Origin: Caulobacter sp.
GTDB taxonomy: Bacteria > Pseudomonadota > Alphaproteobacteria > Caulobacterales > Caulobacteraceae
Direction: 5' to 3'
Length of the DNA stretch: 64,000 bases
NCBI GenBank assembly: GCA_019636175.1
Contig: JAHBYC010000005.1
Coordinates: forward strand, 1 to 64,000
In this document: positions 51,507-60,420 of the stretch, one piece after another
Numbering within the stretch: position 1 is the first letter of the stretch
Layout: the number at the start of each line of letters is the position of its first letter
Translations under genes and position numbers: made by a program
The notes under the pieces: generated by a model
What the model was told of the DNA's origin: nothing
Databases searched by the model: none
Seen by the model: only the letters and a program-made list of their open reading frames with translations

Positions 51507-52709
51507 ATGACCGCGCTCCGCGCCCTGCCGATCGACAACGCCGGGAACGAAGGGCCAGTCGATGAAGTCGCCTTCCTGGCCGAGGTCAGAGCCTTTCTGG
51601 CGGTGGAGCTGACCTCGGATCTGCGCGAGGCGGGTCGCAACACCCTGGGCGTCCACGCTGATATCGACGCCTGCCGGATCTGGCACCGGCGGCTGTATGA
51701 GCATGGCTGGATCGCGCCGTCCTGGCCCAAGGCCTGGGGCGGAACCGGCTGGACGGCGCGACAGCGATTCCTGTTCGACACCGAATGTGTCCGCAACGAC
51801 GCCCCCGTGCTGTTCGCCGGCGGCATCCGCAGCCTGGGACCGTTGCTGATCGAAATGGGCTCGCCGGCCCAGCGGGCGCGGTATCTGCCGTCCATCCTGT
51901 CGGGCGAGAATCTCTGGTGCCAGGGCTTTTCCGAACCGGGAGCGGGGTCGGACCTGGCGGCCGTTTCCACCCGCGCGGTCCGGCGCGGGGATCGCTATGT
52001 CGTCAACGGATCGAAGATCTGGACCACCGGCGCCCACCACGCCAGCCACATGTTCGCCATCGTGCGCACCGCCGACGGGGAAAAGCGCCAGCAGGGCATG
52101 ACCTTCCTGCTGATCGACATGGCCAGTCCCGGCCTGACGGTGAAGCCGATCATCGGCCTGGCCGGCGACCATGAGTTCAACGCCGTCTTCTTCGATGACG
52201 TCGAGGTCCCGGTCGACAATCGCGTGGGCCCCGAGAACGACGGCTGGACGGTGGCCAAGCGCCTGATGAGCCTGGCGCGGTCCAACAATACTCCCGCGGC
52301 CCTGGTCGGCCGGGTGCTGAGGCGCACCGCCCTGGCTGTGGCGGCGGCCGGGGAGGCGCTGGAGCCCTCGGTGCGCACCCGGCTCGCGGGTCTGCAGATC
52401 GAGCATGAGGCCTTCACCCGCTTCGAGCTGGACGCCCTGCCGAGCGGGCTGGCGCAGGCCGGCCCCGGCATGACGCCATCGATGCTCAAGCTGATCGGCA
52501 GCGAGCTGCACCAACGGGTGGCCGAGCTGGCCATGGCGGTCGCGGGACCGCTGGCGGCGGCCGATCTGTCCGTCGTCGGACGACCCGATCTCGCCCTGTC
52601 GGACGGCGCCCGGGCGACCGCCAAACACCTGTCCGTGCGCGCCGCCAGCATCTATTCTGGGACCAGCGAAACCCAGCGCAATGTCATCGCCCGCCAGCTG
52701 TTGGGATGA
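51507..52709 (+). CDS. Acyl-CoA dehydrogenase
   Basis: 400 residues. Family blocks: WCQGFSEPGAGSDLAAVSTRA (FAD/substrate), WTTGAHHASHMFAIVRT, GGTGWTARQRFLFDTE and the C-terminal SIYSGTSETQRNVIARQLLG. A catalytic Glu cannot be fixed by eye. It would oxidise an acyl-CoA to the enoyl-CoA in beta-oxidation of a fatty, steroid side-chain or terpenoid acid. The gene begins 3 bases after rubredoxin; the trio looks like one catabolic unit. Confidence 0.9.
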   Translation: MTALRALPIDNAGNEGPVDEVAFLAEVRAFLAVELTSDLREAGRNTLGVHADIDACRIWHRRLYEHGWIAPSWPKAWGGTGWTARQRFLFDTECVRNDAPVLFAGGIRSLGPLLIEMGSPAQRARYLPSILSGENLWCQGFSEPGAGSDLAAVSTRAVRRGDRYVVNGSKIWTTGAHHASHMFAIVRTADGEKRQQGMTFLLIDMASPGLTVKPIIGLAGDHEFNAVFFDDVEVPVDNRVGPENDGWTVAKRLMSLARSNNTPAALVGRVLRRTALAVAAAGEALEPSVRTRLAGLQIEHEAFTRFELDALPSGLAQAGPGMTPSMLKLIGSELHQRVAELAMAVAGPLAAADLSVVGRPDLALSDGARATAKHLSVRAASIYSGTSETQRNVIARQLLG

Positions 52710-52802
52710 CCGGCGGCGGTAGAGCGTTTTTCAAGACAACGCCCCTTGGGAAAGCCGTCGCCGGCCCCCATCTGGTTCGCAGCAACGAACCGGAGAAACG
52801 CC

Positions 52803-53321
52803 TTGTCCCTGTCCCTGTACGACGTGTCCATTCCCGTCTATCTCAACACCCTGCGCAACCTGGCCGCCATCCTGGCCAAGGCCGAGGGCCACGCGGCGGC
52901 CGAGGGCGCCGACCTTCAGGCCTATACCGAGGCCCGGCTGCATCCCGACATGCATCCCCTGACCCGGCAGATTCAGATGCTCAGCGACTCGGCCAAGGGC
53001 GGCGGCGCCCGGCTGGCCGGGGTCGAGCCGCCGGCGATGGAGGATACCGAGACCACCTTCGCCCAGTTGAAGGACCGCGTCGCCCGGACCATCGCCTTCC
53101 TCGAAACCCTCAAGCCCGAACAGATCGATGGCCGCGAGACCGCCACCATCGAGCTGAAGTTCCCCAACCGGACCATGACCTTCACCGGCCGGGACTTCCT
53201 GTTCAATTTCTCCCTGCCCAACTTCTACTTCCATGTGGTCACCGCCTACGGCCTGCTGCGCAAGGAAGGCGTCCCGCTGGGCAAGATGGACTACCTGGCC
53301 GGGGCGCAACTGGCTGGCTGA
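52803..53321 (+). CDS. DUF1993 family protein
   Basis: 172 residues, mainly helical, with the DUF1993 landmarks DVSIPVYLNTLRNLAAILAKAE, LHPDMHPLTRQIQMLSD and FNFSLPNFYFHVVTAYGLLRKEGVPLGKMDYL. It is a DinB-like four-helix fold; the His residues might bind metal. TTG 52803 has GGAGAA 5 bases upstream and opens the conserved sequence; the upstream frame contains only spacer. Function unknown. Ends before a hairpin facing the ASCH-like gene. Confidence 0.82.
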   Translation: MSLSLYDVSIPVYLNTLRNLAAILAKAEGHAAAEGADLQAYTEARLHPDMHPLTRQIQMLSDSAKGGGARLAGVEPPAMEDTETTFAQLKDRVARTIAFLETLKPEQIDGRETATIELKFPNRTMTFTGRDFLFNFSLPNFYFHVVTAYGLLRKEGVPLGKMDYLAGAQLAG

Positions 53322-53330
53322 CGCCGTAGC

Positions 53331-53358
53331 GGGTCCCGGGGCGCTCGCTCCGGGACCC
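53331..53358. terminator. Bidirectional terminator-like hairpin
   Basis: GGGTCCCGG (53331-53339) pairs with CCGGGACCC (53350-53358) around a 10-base loop, between the convergent DUF1993 and ASCH-like genes. No T-run is present. Confidence 0.5.
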
Positions 53359-53360
53359 TC

Positions 53361-53669
53361 TCAGGCCTCGGGCGACCCGCTCCGGTCGTGCGGGTGAAAC
53401 ACAAAATCGATCAGCCAGATCTGCTCCCCCGGGCCGTGCCGGGCGATCTTCAGCAGGTCGACGACGCCGAGAAATCCGGACCGCCGGGCCAGGGATGGCG
53501 TGATGTCGTCGAGCTCGATCCGCCGCATGGCCGTCACCTCCACTTCGCCGCCCTCCATGGCGTAGCGGCCGCCCGTCTTCACCCGGGGCGACTGCCAGAA
53601 GCGAACGGTGCAGTCGATCTCGCCGCGTCGGATCGGCTCGCGGAGGCGCCGGGTGAAACTCAGACCCAT
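53361..53669 (-). CDS. Small ASCH-domain-like protein
   Basis: 102 residues: FTRRLREPIRRGEIDCTVRFWQSPRVKTGGRYAMEG followed by MRRIELDDIT and IWLIDFVFHP. The pattern (basic N-terminal helix, beta strand with a G-rich turn, final beta strands) fits the PUA/ASCH superfamily, which binds RNA or modified nucleotides. Identification is moderate. It lies 22 bases downstream of the amidohydrolase on the same strand, so the two may be cotranscribed. Confidence 0.6.
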   Translation of the reverse strand: MGLSFTRRLREPIRRGEIDCTVRFWQSPRVKTGGRYAMEGGEVEVTAMRRIELDDITPSLARRSGFLGVVDLLKIARHGPGEQIWLIDFVFHPHDRSGSPEA

Positions 53670-53691
53670 GGCGTCCGGCCCGACGGAGGCT

Positions 53692-54894
53692 TCACGCGGC
53701 CTCCAGGCCGGCGATGTCGTGCAGGTCCGCCGCCAGTCCCGCGCCCATCATGGCGATGAAGTTGTCGCGGAAGAACTTGCGCCGTCCGCTGTCGCCGATC
53801 CCGGCGAGGGAATCGTTGAAGCGCTTGAGCGGATTTCGTCCGCCCTCGACATGGGGGAAATCCGACGAGAACAGGCAGATGTCCTCGCCGACGTTGTTGA
53901 TGATCCAGCCGACGTTCTCGTGCGGATAGGGGGTGGCGAAGAACTGCCGCTGCAGGATCTCGCTCGGGCGGGCCGACAGCCGCTGCAGCCGTTCTTCCCG
54001 GCCAAAGGCCAGGGCGCCGCTGTCCATGAACTGCATCAGGCTGGGAATCCATCCGGCGCCCAGTTCGATGGCCCCGAACTTGAGGTCGGGAAAGCGGTCG
54101 AAGACACCATCGAAGACCAGCACGGGCAGGGTCTGCCAAATCGACACCGGGATCGCCATGAAGCTGACCGAGGTGAAGTTCTCGGCCCCGCCGTGGAAGT
54201 CCAGCACCTGCGGGCCGCCGTTGTTGAAATAGGCCGGATCAAGTTTCTCCTCGCCGCCGACATGGAACAGGATCGGCAGGCCGGCCTCCTGGGCCAGACC
54301 CCACAGCGGGTCGAAATCCGCATGGCTGGGCGAGTGGCGCCTGGGGCAACGGCTCGGGATCATCAGGCCCCTGGCCCCCATGGCGATGGCCTCCCTGGCC
54401 ACCTCGACGGCGCGGGCGCGGTCGACCAGCGGCACATAGCCTGTCGGCAGCAGGCGACGATCGACGCTGCAGTAGTCGACCATCATGCGATTGTGCGCCC
54501 GGGCGGCCTCCACCGCCAGGGCGGGGTCGTCCTCATGCTCAAGGGCGAACAAGGACAGGCCGGCGGTGGAAAACACCAGCTGGCTGGCGAAGCCCAGCAG
54601 ATCGATGGCCCGGGGCCGGTCGGCCGGGTCGAAGGCGCCCAGGGCCTGGTAGTTCTTGCGCAGCAACAGGTTCTCGGCGTCGCCGGCGCGAAACTCGGGA
54701 TTTTGTTGCAGGTCGCGGGCCTTCTGAACCCAGCTGTCATCGGCCTTCTTGCGCAGCCTGGCCGTCAGCGCCTCGCGCCACGCCGGTTCGACGTACCGCT
54801 CGATGGTTCCGGGAAGCTCCATGACGTGGGAGTCGGCGTCGTGGACCGTCTGGCCGGTCACATAGGGTGTCGGCGCGGTCGTTGCCTGGGCCAT
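53692..54894 (-). CDS. Amidohydrolase-2 (ACMSD-like) metal-dependent hydrolase
   Basis: 400 residues, TIM-barrel amidohydrolase. DADSHVMELP at the start matches the DxH/DxD opening metal motif, then IPILFHVGGE, WIPSLMQFMD and a late Asp in FSSDFPHVEGG. Members decarboxylate or hydrolyse aromatic or cyclic acids; the exact substrate is unknown. Close neighbours (P450, acyl-CoA dehydrogenase) suggest catabolism. The ATG 54894 is preceded by AGGAGGATCGAG. Confidence 0.85.
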   Translation of the reverse strand: MAQATTAPTPYVTGQTVHDADSHVMELPGTIERYVEPAWREALTARLRKKADDSWVQKARDLQQNPEFRAGDAENLLLRKNYQALGAFDPADRPRAIDLLGFASQLVFSTAGLSLFALEHEDDPALAVEAARAHNRMMVDYCSVDRRLLPTGYVPLVDRARAVEVAREAIAMGARGLMIPSRCPRRHSPSHADFDPLWGLAQEAGLPILFHVGGEEKLDPAYFNNGGPQVLDFHGGAENFTSVSFMAIPVSIWQTLPVLVFDGVFDRFPDLKFGAIELGAGWIPSLMQFMDSGALAFGREERLQRLSARPSEILQRQFFATPYPHENVGWIINNVGEDICLFSSDFPHVEGGRNPLKRFNDSLAGIGDSGRRKFFRDNFIAMMGAGLAADLHDIAGLEAA

Positions 54895-55045
54895 CTCGAT
54901 CCTCCTGCTCGGCGGCCCCTCTGCCGGAGGCGCGTCCGGCGGACATTGCGCCCCCTCCCACGCGCCGCGTCAAGGCCGCGGGCCCCTACGGCATGGGCCA
55001 AGGAAGCCCCTAGCCGGGCCTCGCGACGCGGCCTAAATGCAGGCC

Positions 55046-55570
55046 ATGGCCTCCCCCTTCGCCGTGATCTTCGACCGCGATGGCGTCCTCAACGAGGACT
55101 ACGGCTATGCCTATGAGCCGGAAAAGCTGGTGTGGATTCCCGGGGCCCGGGCGGCGATCCGGCGGGTGAACAACGCCGGCGGCCTGGTGCTGATCGCCAC
55201 CAACCAGTCCGGCATTGGCCGGGGCTACTACAGCGAAGACCAGATGCACGGCTTCCACGACGAGATGCGTCGGCAGCTGGCCCGAGAGGGCGCGCGGATC
55301 GACGCCATCTATTTCTGTCCCTTCCACGAGGACGCCGCCGAGCCGCGCTATCGCCAGGCCGATCATCCCGACCGCAAGCCCAATCCCGGCATGCTGCTGC
55401 GCGGGCTGTCGGAGCATGGCGTGGCGCCGGATCGGGCCCTGATGATCGGCGACAAGCCGGCGGACATGCAGGCGGCGAAGGCGGCCGGAGTCGACGGCTA
55501 TCTGTTCAAGGGCGGCGACCTCGACAGCTTCCTGGTCGAGGCGGCGGCGCGCACGGGTCTACCGCTTTAG
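55046..55570 (+). CDS. GmhB/HisB-N-like HAD phosphatase
   Basis: 174 residues, HAD-IIIA. IFDRDGVLN (Asp10, Asp12) is the catalytic motif, ATNQSGIGRG is motif II and IGDKPADMQAAKAAG motif IV. GmhB dephosphorylates D-glycero-D-manno-heptose 1,7-bisphosphate for LPS heptose. The zinc loop here reads CPFHEDAAEP...ADHPDRKP: the first Cys/His are present, but the usual CxCRKP is HPDRKP, so zinc ligands are missing. ATG 55046 gives the family start; ATG 55037 adds 3 residues. The substrate may therefore differ from heptose. Confidence 0.8.
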   Translation: MASPFAVIFDRDGVLNEDYGYAYEPEKLVWIPGARAAIRRVNNAGGLVLIATNQSGIGRGYYSEDQMHGFHDEMRRQLAREGARIDAIYFCPFHEDAAEPRYRQADHPDRKPNPGMLLRGLSEHGVAPDRALMIGDKPADMQAAKAAGVDGYLFKGGDLDSFLVEAAARTGLPL

Positions 55571-55651
55571 GCGGCCGCTTCCCTTTCGTCATGCCTCGAT
55601 CCGGGGTAGTCAGGGCCAAATCCTTCCCTTTTGGTCCCTCCGGGAGACTTC

Positions 55652-57034
55652 ATGACCCAGCTGCCCGCCGCCACCGGCTCGGCCCTCGACATGATCGGCA
55701 TGACGCCGATGGTCGAGGTCACCAAGATCGACACCGGCCTCTGCCGCCTGTTCCTCAAGCTTGAAAACCAGAACCCCGGCGGTTCGATCAAGGACCGTAT
55801 CGCCCGCTCGATGATCGAGGCGGCGGAGGCCGACGGCCGGCTCAAGCCGGGCGGGGTGATCATCGAGGCGACGGCCGGCAACACCGGTCTGGGTCTGGCC
55901 CAGGTGGCGACCCTGAAGGGCTACAAGCTGATCCTGGTGGTGCCCGACAAGATGGCGCGGGAGAAGATCCTGCACCTGCGGGCCATGGGCGTGGATGTCC
56001 GCATCACCCGCTCCGACGTCGGCAAGGGCCACCCAGAATACTACCAGGACATGGCCCAGACCATCGCCCAGGGCATCCCCGGCTCGCTGTTCGTCAACCA
56101 GTTCGAGAACCCGGCCAATCCTCTGGCGCACGAGACGACCACCGGCCCGGAAATTCTCGAACAGATGGGCGGCGATCTGGACGCGGTGGTCGTCGGGGTC
56201 GGCTCCGGCGGCACCCTGACGGGCCTTGGCCGCTACTTCCAGAAGGCCAGCCCCAAGACCAGGATGATCCTGGCCGATCCGGTCGGCTCGATCCTCTATG
56301 ACTATGTGAACACCGGAACCTACGGCGAGGCCGGCAGCTGGATCGTCGAGGGCATCGGCGAGGACTTCATCCCGGTCAACGCCCAGATGGACCTGGTGTC
56401 CAAGGCCTACGCCATCTCCGACCGCGAGAGCGTCGAGACGGCGCGGGAGCTGCTGCAGAAGGAAGGCATCCTGGCCGGGTCCTCCTCGGGCACCCTTCTG
56501 GCGGCCGCCCTGCGCTACTGCCGCGAGCAGACCGAGCCCAAACGTGTCGTCAGCCTGGTCTGCGACACCGGCGCCAAATACCTGACCAAGATGTTCAACG
56601 ACATGTGGGTCAGCGCCCACGGCTTCGAGGACCGCACGGCGCGGGGCGATGTCTCCGATCTGATCGCCAAGCGCTACAGTGACGGCGGCGTGGTGACGAT
56701 CGGCCCCGACGATACCCTGCTGACGGCCTACAATCGCATGCGTTCGGGCGACATCAGCCAGCTGCCCGTGGTCGATCACGGCAAGCTGGTCGGCATCCTC
56801 GACGAGAGCGACGTGCTGTCCGGGGTTGCCGGCGCCAGGGGCACCGAGGGCTTTTCGGCCAAGGTGTCCGGGGCCATGACCCGTCAGGTCAAGACGCTGG
56901 AATCGCACCAGCCGCTGAGCGATCTCGAGCCGGTGTTCGCCCGCGACGAGGTGGCCGTGGTCATGGACGGCGAGGAACTGCTCGGCCTGATCACCCGGGT
57001 CGACCTGATCAACCACCTGCGCCGGAGCGCCTGA
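55652..57034 (+). CDS. cbs: Cystathionine beta-synthase
   Basis: 460 residues. PLP domain: ENQNPGGSIKDRIA (Schiff-base Lys), EATAGNTG, GVGSGGT phosphate-binding loop. The C-terminal 120 residues hold a tandem CBS (Bateman) domain (ISQLPVVDHGKLVGILDESDVL and VVMDGEELLGLITRVDLINHL). It condenses serine and homocysteine to cystathionine (transsulfuration). ATG 55652 follows CGGGAGACTTC. The stop overlaps the next gene's start by one base, so they are coupled. Confidence 0.9.
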   Translation: MTQLPAATGSALDMIGMTPMVEVTKIDTGLCRLFLKLENQNPGGSIKDRIARSMIEAAEADGRLKPGGVIIEATAGNTGLGLAQVATLKGYKLILVVPDKMAREKILHLRAMGVDVRITRSDVGKGHPEYYQDMAQTIAQGIPGSLFVNQFENPANPLAHETTTGPEILEQMGGDLDAVVVGVGSGGTLTGLGRYFQKASPKTRMILADPVGSILYDYVNTGTYGEAGSWIVEGIGEDFIPVNAQMDLVSKAYAISDRESVETARELLQKEGILAGSSSGTLLAAALRYCREQTEPKRVVSLVCDTGAKYLTKMFNDMWVSAHGFEDRTARGDVSDLIAKRYSDGGVVTIGPDDTLLTAYNRMRSGDISQLPVVDHGKLVGILDESDVLSGVAGARGTEGFSAKVSGAMTRQVKTLESHQPLSDLEPVFARDEVAVVMDGEELLGLITRVDLINHLRRSA

Positions 57035-58209
57035 TGTCCCCCACCGACGGCAAGAACCGCCTGGCCTTCGCCACCCGCACCATCCATGGCGGCCAGAGCC
57101 CCGATCCGACGACCGGCGCGGTGATGCCGCCGATCTACGCGACCAGCACCTACGCCCAGGAAAGCCCGGGGGTTCACAAGGGCTTCGAGTACGCCCGCAG
57201 CCAGAATCCGACCCGCTTCGCCTTCGAGCGCTGCATCGCCGATCTGGAGAGCGGGACCGAGGCCTTCGCCTTCGCCTCGGGCCTGGCGTGCGCGGCGACG
57301 GTGATGGAGACGCTGGACAGCGGCGCCCATGTCATCGCCACCGACGACCTCTATGGCGGCAGCTATCGCCTGTTCCAGCGGGTCAAGGCGCGCTCGGCCG
57401 GGCTGAGCTTCAGCTTTGTCGACATGAGCGACCTGGCCGCCGTCGAGGCCGCCATCCGTCCCGAGACGAAGATGATCTGGGTCGAGACCCCGACCAATCC
57501 GACCCTTCGGCTGGTCGACCTGGCCGCCCTCGCAGAGCTGGCGAAGAAGCACGGCATCATCACCGTCGCCGACAACACCTTCGCCAGCCCCTATATCCAG
57601 CGGCCGCTCGAGCTGGGTTTTGATCTCGTCACCCACTCGACGACCAAATACCTCAATGGCCATTCGGACATGGTCGGCGGCGTCGCCATCGTCGGCGACA
57701 ACGAGAAGCTGGGCGCGGATCTGAAGTTCCTGCAGAACGCCGTCGGCGCCATCTCCGGACCCTTCGACAGCTTCCTGGCCCTGCGGGGTCTGAAGACCCT
57801 TGCGCTGCGCATGGAGCGGACCTGCGAGAGCGCCCTGAAGATCGCCGCCTGGCTGGAAGGTCATGCGGCGGTCGACAAGGTCATCTACCCGGGCCTGAAA
57901 TCCCATCCGCAGCACGATCTGGCCGTGCGGCAGATGACCGGCGGCTTTGGCGGCATCATCTCGGTGGAGATCAAGGGCGGCCTGGCGCCCAGCCGCAAGC
58001 TGCTGGAACGCACCCGCCTGTTCACCCTGGCCGAGTCCCTGGGCGGGGTCGAAAGCTTGATCGAGCATCCGGCCATCATGACCCACGCCTCCATCCCGCC
58101 CGACCAGCGGGCGGCGGTCGGCATCACCGACGGCCTTGTCAGGCTTTCGGTCGGGATCGAGGACTGCGACGATCTTCTGGCGGATCTGGATCAGGCGCTT
58201 TCGGGCTGA
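57034..58209 (+). CDS. Cystathionine gamma-synthase/gamma-lyase family (PLP)
   Basis: 391 residues. Family blocks: YARSQNPTRFAFERCIADLE, ASGLACAATVMETL, WVETPTNPTLRLVDL, and HSTTKYLNGHSDMVGG (PLP Lys). Next to cystathionine beta-synthase, lyase activity (cystathionine to cysteine) is more likely than synthase, completing reverse transsulfuration; both reactions are possible in this family. ATG 57034 overlaps the cbs stop. Its 3' end overlaps the mscS gene by 71 bases on the other strand. Confidence 0.9.
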   Translation: MSPTDGKNRLAFATRTIHGGQSPDPTTGAVMPPIYATSTYAQESPGVHKGFEYARSQNPTRFAFERCIADLESGTEAFAFASGLACAATVMETLDSGAHVIATDDLYGGSYRLFQRVKARSAGLSFSFVDMSDLAAVEAAIRPETKMIWVETPTNPTLRLVDLAALAELAKKHGIITVADNTFASPYIQRPLELGFDLVTHSTTKYLNGHSDMVGGVAIVGDNEKLGADLKFLQNAVGAISGPFDSFLALRGLKTLALRMERTCESALKIAAWLEGHAAVDKVIYPGLKSHPQHDLAVRQMTGGFGGIISVEIKGGLAPSRKLLERTRLFTLAESLGGVESLIEHPAIMTHASIPPDQRAAVGITDGLVRLSVGIEDCDDLLADLDQALSG

Positions 58210-59089
58210 CGATATCGGCCCGCTCAACGTTGACCTGGTGCGGATAGGGAATGCTGATGCCGCCCTCGTCGAAGGCCAGCTTCAGGTTCTTGAGCATGTC
58301 GAAATGCATGTCCCAGAAGTCGGCCAGCGGCGCCCAGCAGCGCAGTGAGACATTGATCGAGGAGTCGCCGTAGCTGGTCATCCGGGCCCAGGGCTCCGGC
58401 GTGTCCAGCACCCGCTTGTCCGCCCGGGCGGTGGCCAGCATGATTTCCAGCGCCTTGTCGATATCGTCCTCATAGTCGATGCCGATGGTGATCTCGGTGC
58501 GCCGCATGTCGATGGCGGTGTAGTTGGTGATCATCTCCCCCAGCACCTTGCCGTTGGGCAGGATCACCTTCAGCCCCTCGGGGCTGGTGATTTCGGTGGT
58601 GAACAGGTCCAGGCTGGCGACGGTCCCCAGCTGGTCGCTGATCTTGACGAAGTCGCCGGCGCGATAGGGCCGCAGGATCAGCAGCATGACCCCGGCCGCG
58701 ACATTGCTCAGCGCACCCTGCATGGCCAGGCCGATGGCCAGGGACGCGGCGCCCAGCACCGCAAGGATCGAAGTCGCCTTGACGCCCAGCTGCTGCAGCA
58801 CGGCGATCAGGCCGACGATGATGATGCCATAGCGCACCACCGAGGCGACGAAAGTCTGCAGGGTGGCGTCGCCGCCGCGCCGTGCCTGCAGGCGCGCGAC
58901 GGCCTGGCTGGCCAGGTTCGACAACCAGCGCGACGCGATGATGGTGATGACCAGGATGATCAGGGCGGCGGCGAGATCGACGCCGAAGCGGGTCGCCTGA
59001 TCGATGAGGTTCGCGGCGACCGCCTTGTCGATGGTCACGCCGGGAATCTGCGACAGGGTCGCGGGATCGATAGCTATCATGCTCTCCAT
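58139..59089 (-). CDS. mscS: Small-conductance mechanosensitive channel (MscS family)
   Basis: 316 residues. Three N-terminal helices end in the pore helix region ILAVLGAASLAIGLAMQGALSNVAAGVMLLILRPYRAGDFVKI, the MscS signature; the cytoplasmic beta and alpha-beta domains follow. It opens under membrane tension to release solutes. ATG 59089 or 59080 are both possible (GGAGAGC before the latter). The C-terminal tail (about 25 residues, Pro/Arg/Ser-rich) overlaps the end of the convergent transsulfuration gene by 71 bases. Confidence 0.92.
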   Translation of the reverse strand: MESMIAIDPATLSQIPGVTIDKAVAANLIDQATRFGVDLAAALIILVITIIASRWLSNLASQAVARLQARRGGDATLQTFVASVVRYGIIIVGLIAVLQQLGVKATSILAVLGAASLAIGLAMQGALSNVAAGVMLLILRPYRAGDFVKISDQLGTVASLDLFTTEITSPEGLKVILPNGKVLGEMITNYTAIDMRRTEITIGIDYEDDIDKALEIMLATARADKRVLDTPEPWARMTSYGDSSINVSLRCWAPLADFWDMHFDMLKNLKLAFDEGGISIPYPHQVNVERADIVSPKAPDPDPPEDRRSPRSRPKA

Positions 59090-59220
59090 TGAAACGTGGT
59101 TCGCCCTGCAAGGCCAACGCAGCGACGCCGCCGGGGTTTCCATTTTTGCCGCGACGGAGGAAACATCCCGAAACGACTGTTGTCTCGAAACCGCCCCCAA
59201 GCGGGCGTAAGGGCCCGCCC

Positions 59221-60381
59221 ATGAGCATCGCCTTCATCGACCTCGCCGCCCAGCAGCGCCGTATCCGCGACCGTATCGACGCCGGCATCGCCCGGGTCCT
59301 CGACCACGGGGCCTATGTCATGGGTCCGGAGGTTCGCCAGTTCGAGGCCGAGCTGGCCGCCTTTGGTCAGGCCCCCCTGGCGCTGAGCTGCGCCAACGGC
59401 ACCGACGCCATCGCCCTGCCGCTGATGGCCTGGGGCATCGGGGCGGGCGACGCGGTCTTCTGCCCCAGCTTTACCTTCGCCGCGACGCCGGAGGTCGTGC
59501 CCTGGACAGAGGCCACGCCGGTCTTTGTCGATGTGCTTCCCGACACCTGCAATCTGGACCCGGAAAAGCTGGAGGCCGCCATTGCGGCGGTCGAGGCCGA
59601 AGGCAGGCTCAAGCCCGCCGTGGTCATCGCCGTCGACCTGTTCGGCCAGCCGGCCGATTATCCGGCGATCCGCGCGGTCTGCGACCGTCACGGCCTGAAA
59701 CTGATCAGCGACAGCGCCCAGGGCTTTGGCTGCACCCTGAACGGTCATCACCCCATCCACTGGGCCGATGTCGCCACCACCAGCTTCTTCCCGGCCAAGC
59801 CGCTGGGCTGCTACGGCGACGGCGGGGCGGTGATCTGCAAGGATCAGGAGCTGTGGGACCTGATGGACAGCTACCGGGTTCACGGCAAGGCGGTGGCTCC
59901 CGATCTGGTCGGCCGCACCTTCGAACACGAAACCAAGTACCTGAACACCCGCATCGGCATGAACAGCCGGCTGGACTCCATCCAGGCCGCCATCCTGATC
60001 GAGAAGCTGGCCATCTTCCCCGAAGAGATCGCCCTGCGTCAGACGGTGGCCAATCGCTACGCCGAAGGCCTGGCGGGAGCGGTCAAATCCGTGCCGAAGG
60101 TCATCGACGGCGGCGTCTCGGTCTGGGCCCAGTACGTCATCGAACATGAGAACCGCGACGGACTGGCCGCGCATCTGAAGACGCAAGGCGTGCCGACGGC
60201 CGTCTACTATCCGGTGCCGATGCATGTGCAGGCCCCCTACGCCGACTTCCCGCGCGGAGCCGGCGGCCTTCCGGTGACCGAGGCCCTGGCCGAAACGGTC
60301 CTGGCCTTGCCGATGCATCCCTATATGGACGAGGCGACCCAGCAGCAGATCATTGATGCCGTGAAGGGCTTCAACGGCTAG
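59221..60381 (+). CDS. WbpE-like PLP sugar aminotransferase (DegT/DnrJ/EryC1)
   Basis: 386 residues. FIDLAAQQRRIRDRIDAGIARVLDHGAYVMGPEVRQFE and SCANGTDAIALPLMAWGIGAGDAVFCPSFTF match WbpE/WlbC-type UDP-3-keto-sugar aminotransferases; SFFPAKPLGCYGDGGAV contains the PLP Lys. It probably makes a 3-amino uronic acid or a related amino sugar. It lies apart from the main polysaccharide locus (about 14 kb away), so it may serve LPS or another glycan. Start ATG 59221 is 132 bases from the divergent mscS start. Confidence 0.87.
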   Translation: MSIAFIDLAAQQRRIRDRIDAGIARVLDHGAYVMGPEVRQFEAELAAFGQAPLALSCANGTDAIALPLMAWGIGAGDAVFCPSFTFAATPEVVPWTEATPVFVDVLPDTCNLDPEKLEAAIAAVEAEGRLKPAVVIAVDLFGQPADYPAIRAVCDRHGLKLISDSAQGFGCTLNGHHPIHWADVATTSFFPAKPLGCYGDGGAVICKDQELWDLMDSYRVHGKAVAPDLVGRTFEHETKYLNTRIGMNSRLDSIQAAILIEKLAIFPEEIALRQTVANRYAEGLAGAVKSVPKVIDGGVSVWAQYVIEHENRDGLAAHLKTQGVPTAVYYPVPMHVQAPYADFPRGAGGLPVTEALAETVLALPMHPYMDEATQQQIIDAVKGFNG

Positions 60382-60420
60382 CTCCGGTCGCCCGCCGCGG
60401 CGCCGGGGCCGAGGATCAGT

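Noticed and set aside
49830-52628. Very long reverse-strand frame across P450, rubredoxin and acyl-CoA dehydrogenase
   Set aside because: It is antisense to three recognisable enzymes; typical of high-GC genomes.
53331-53358. Hairpin considered as a riboswitch
   Set aside because: It lies between two convergent stop codons and has the simple stem-loop form of a terminator, with no conserved aptamer-like segments.
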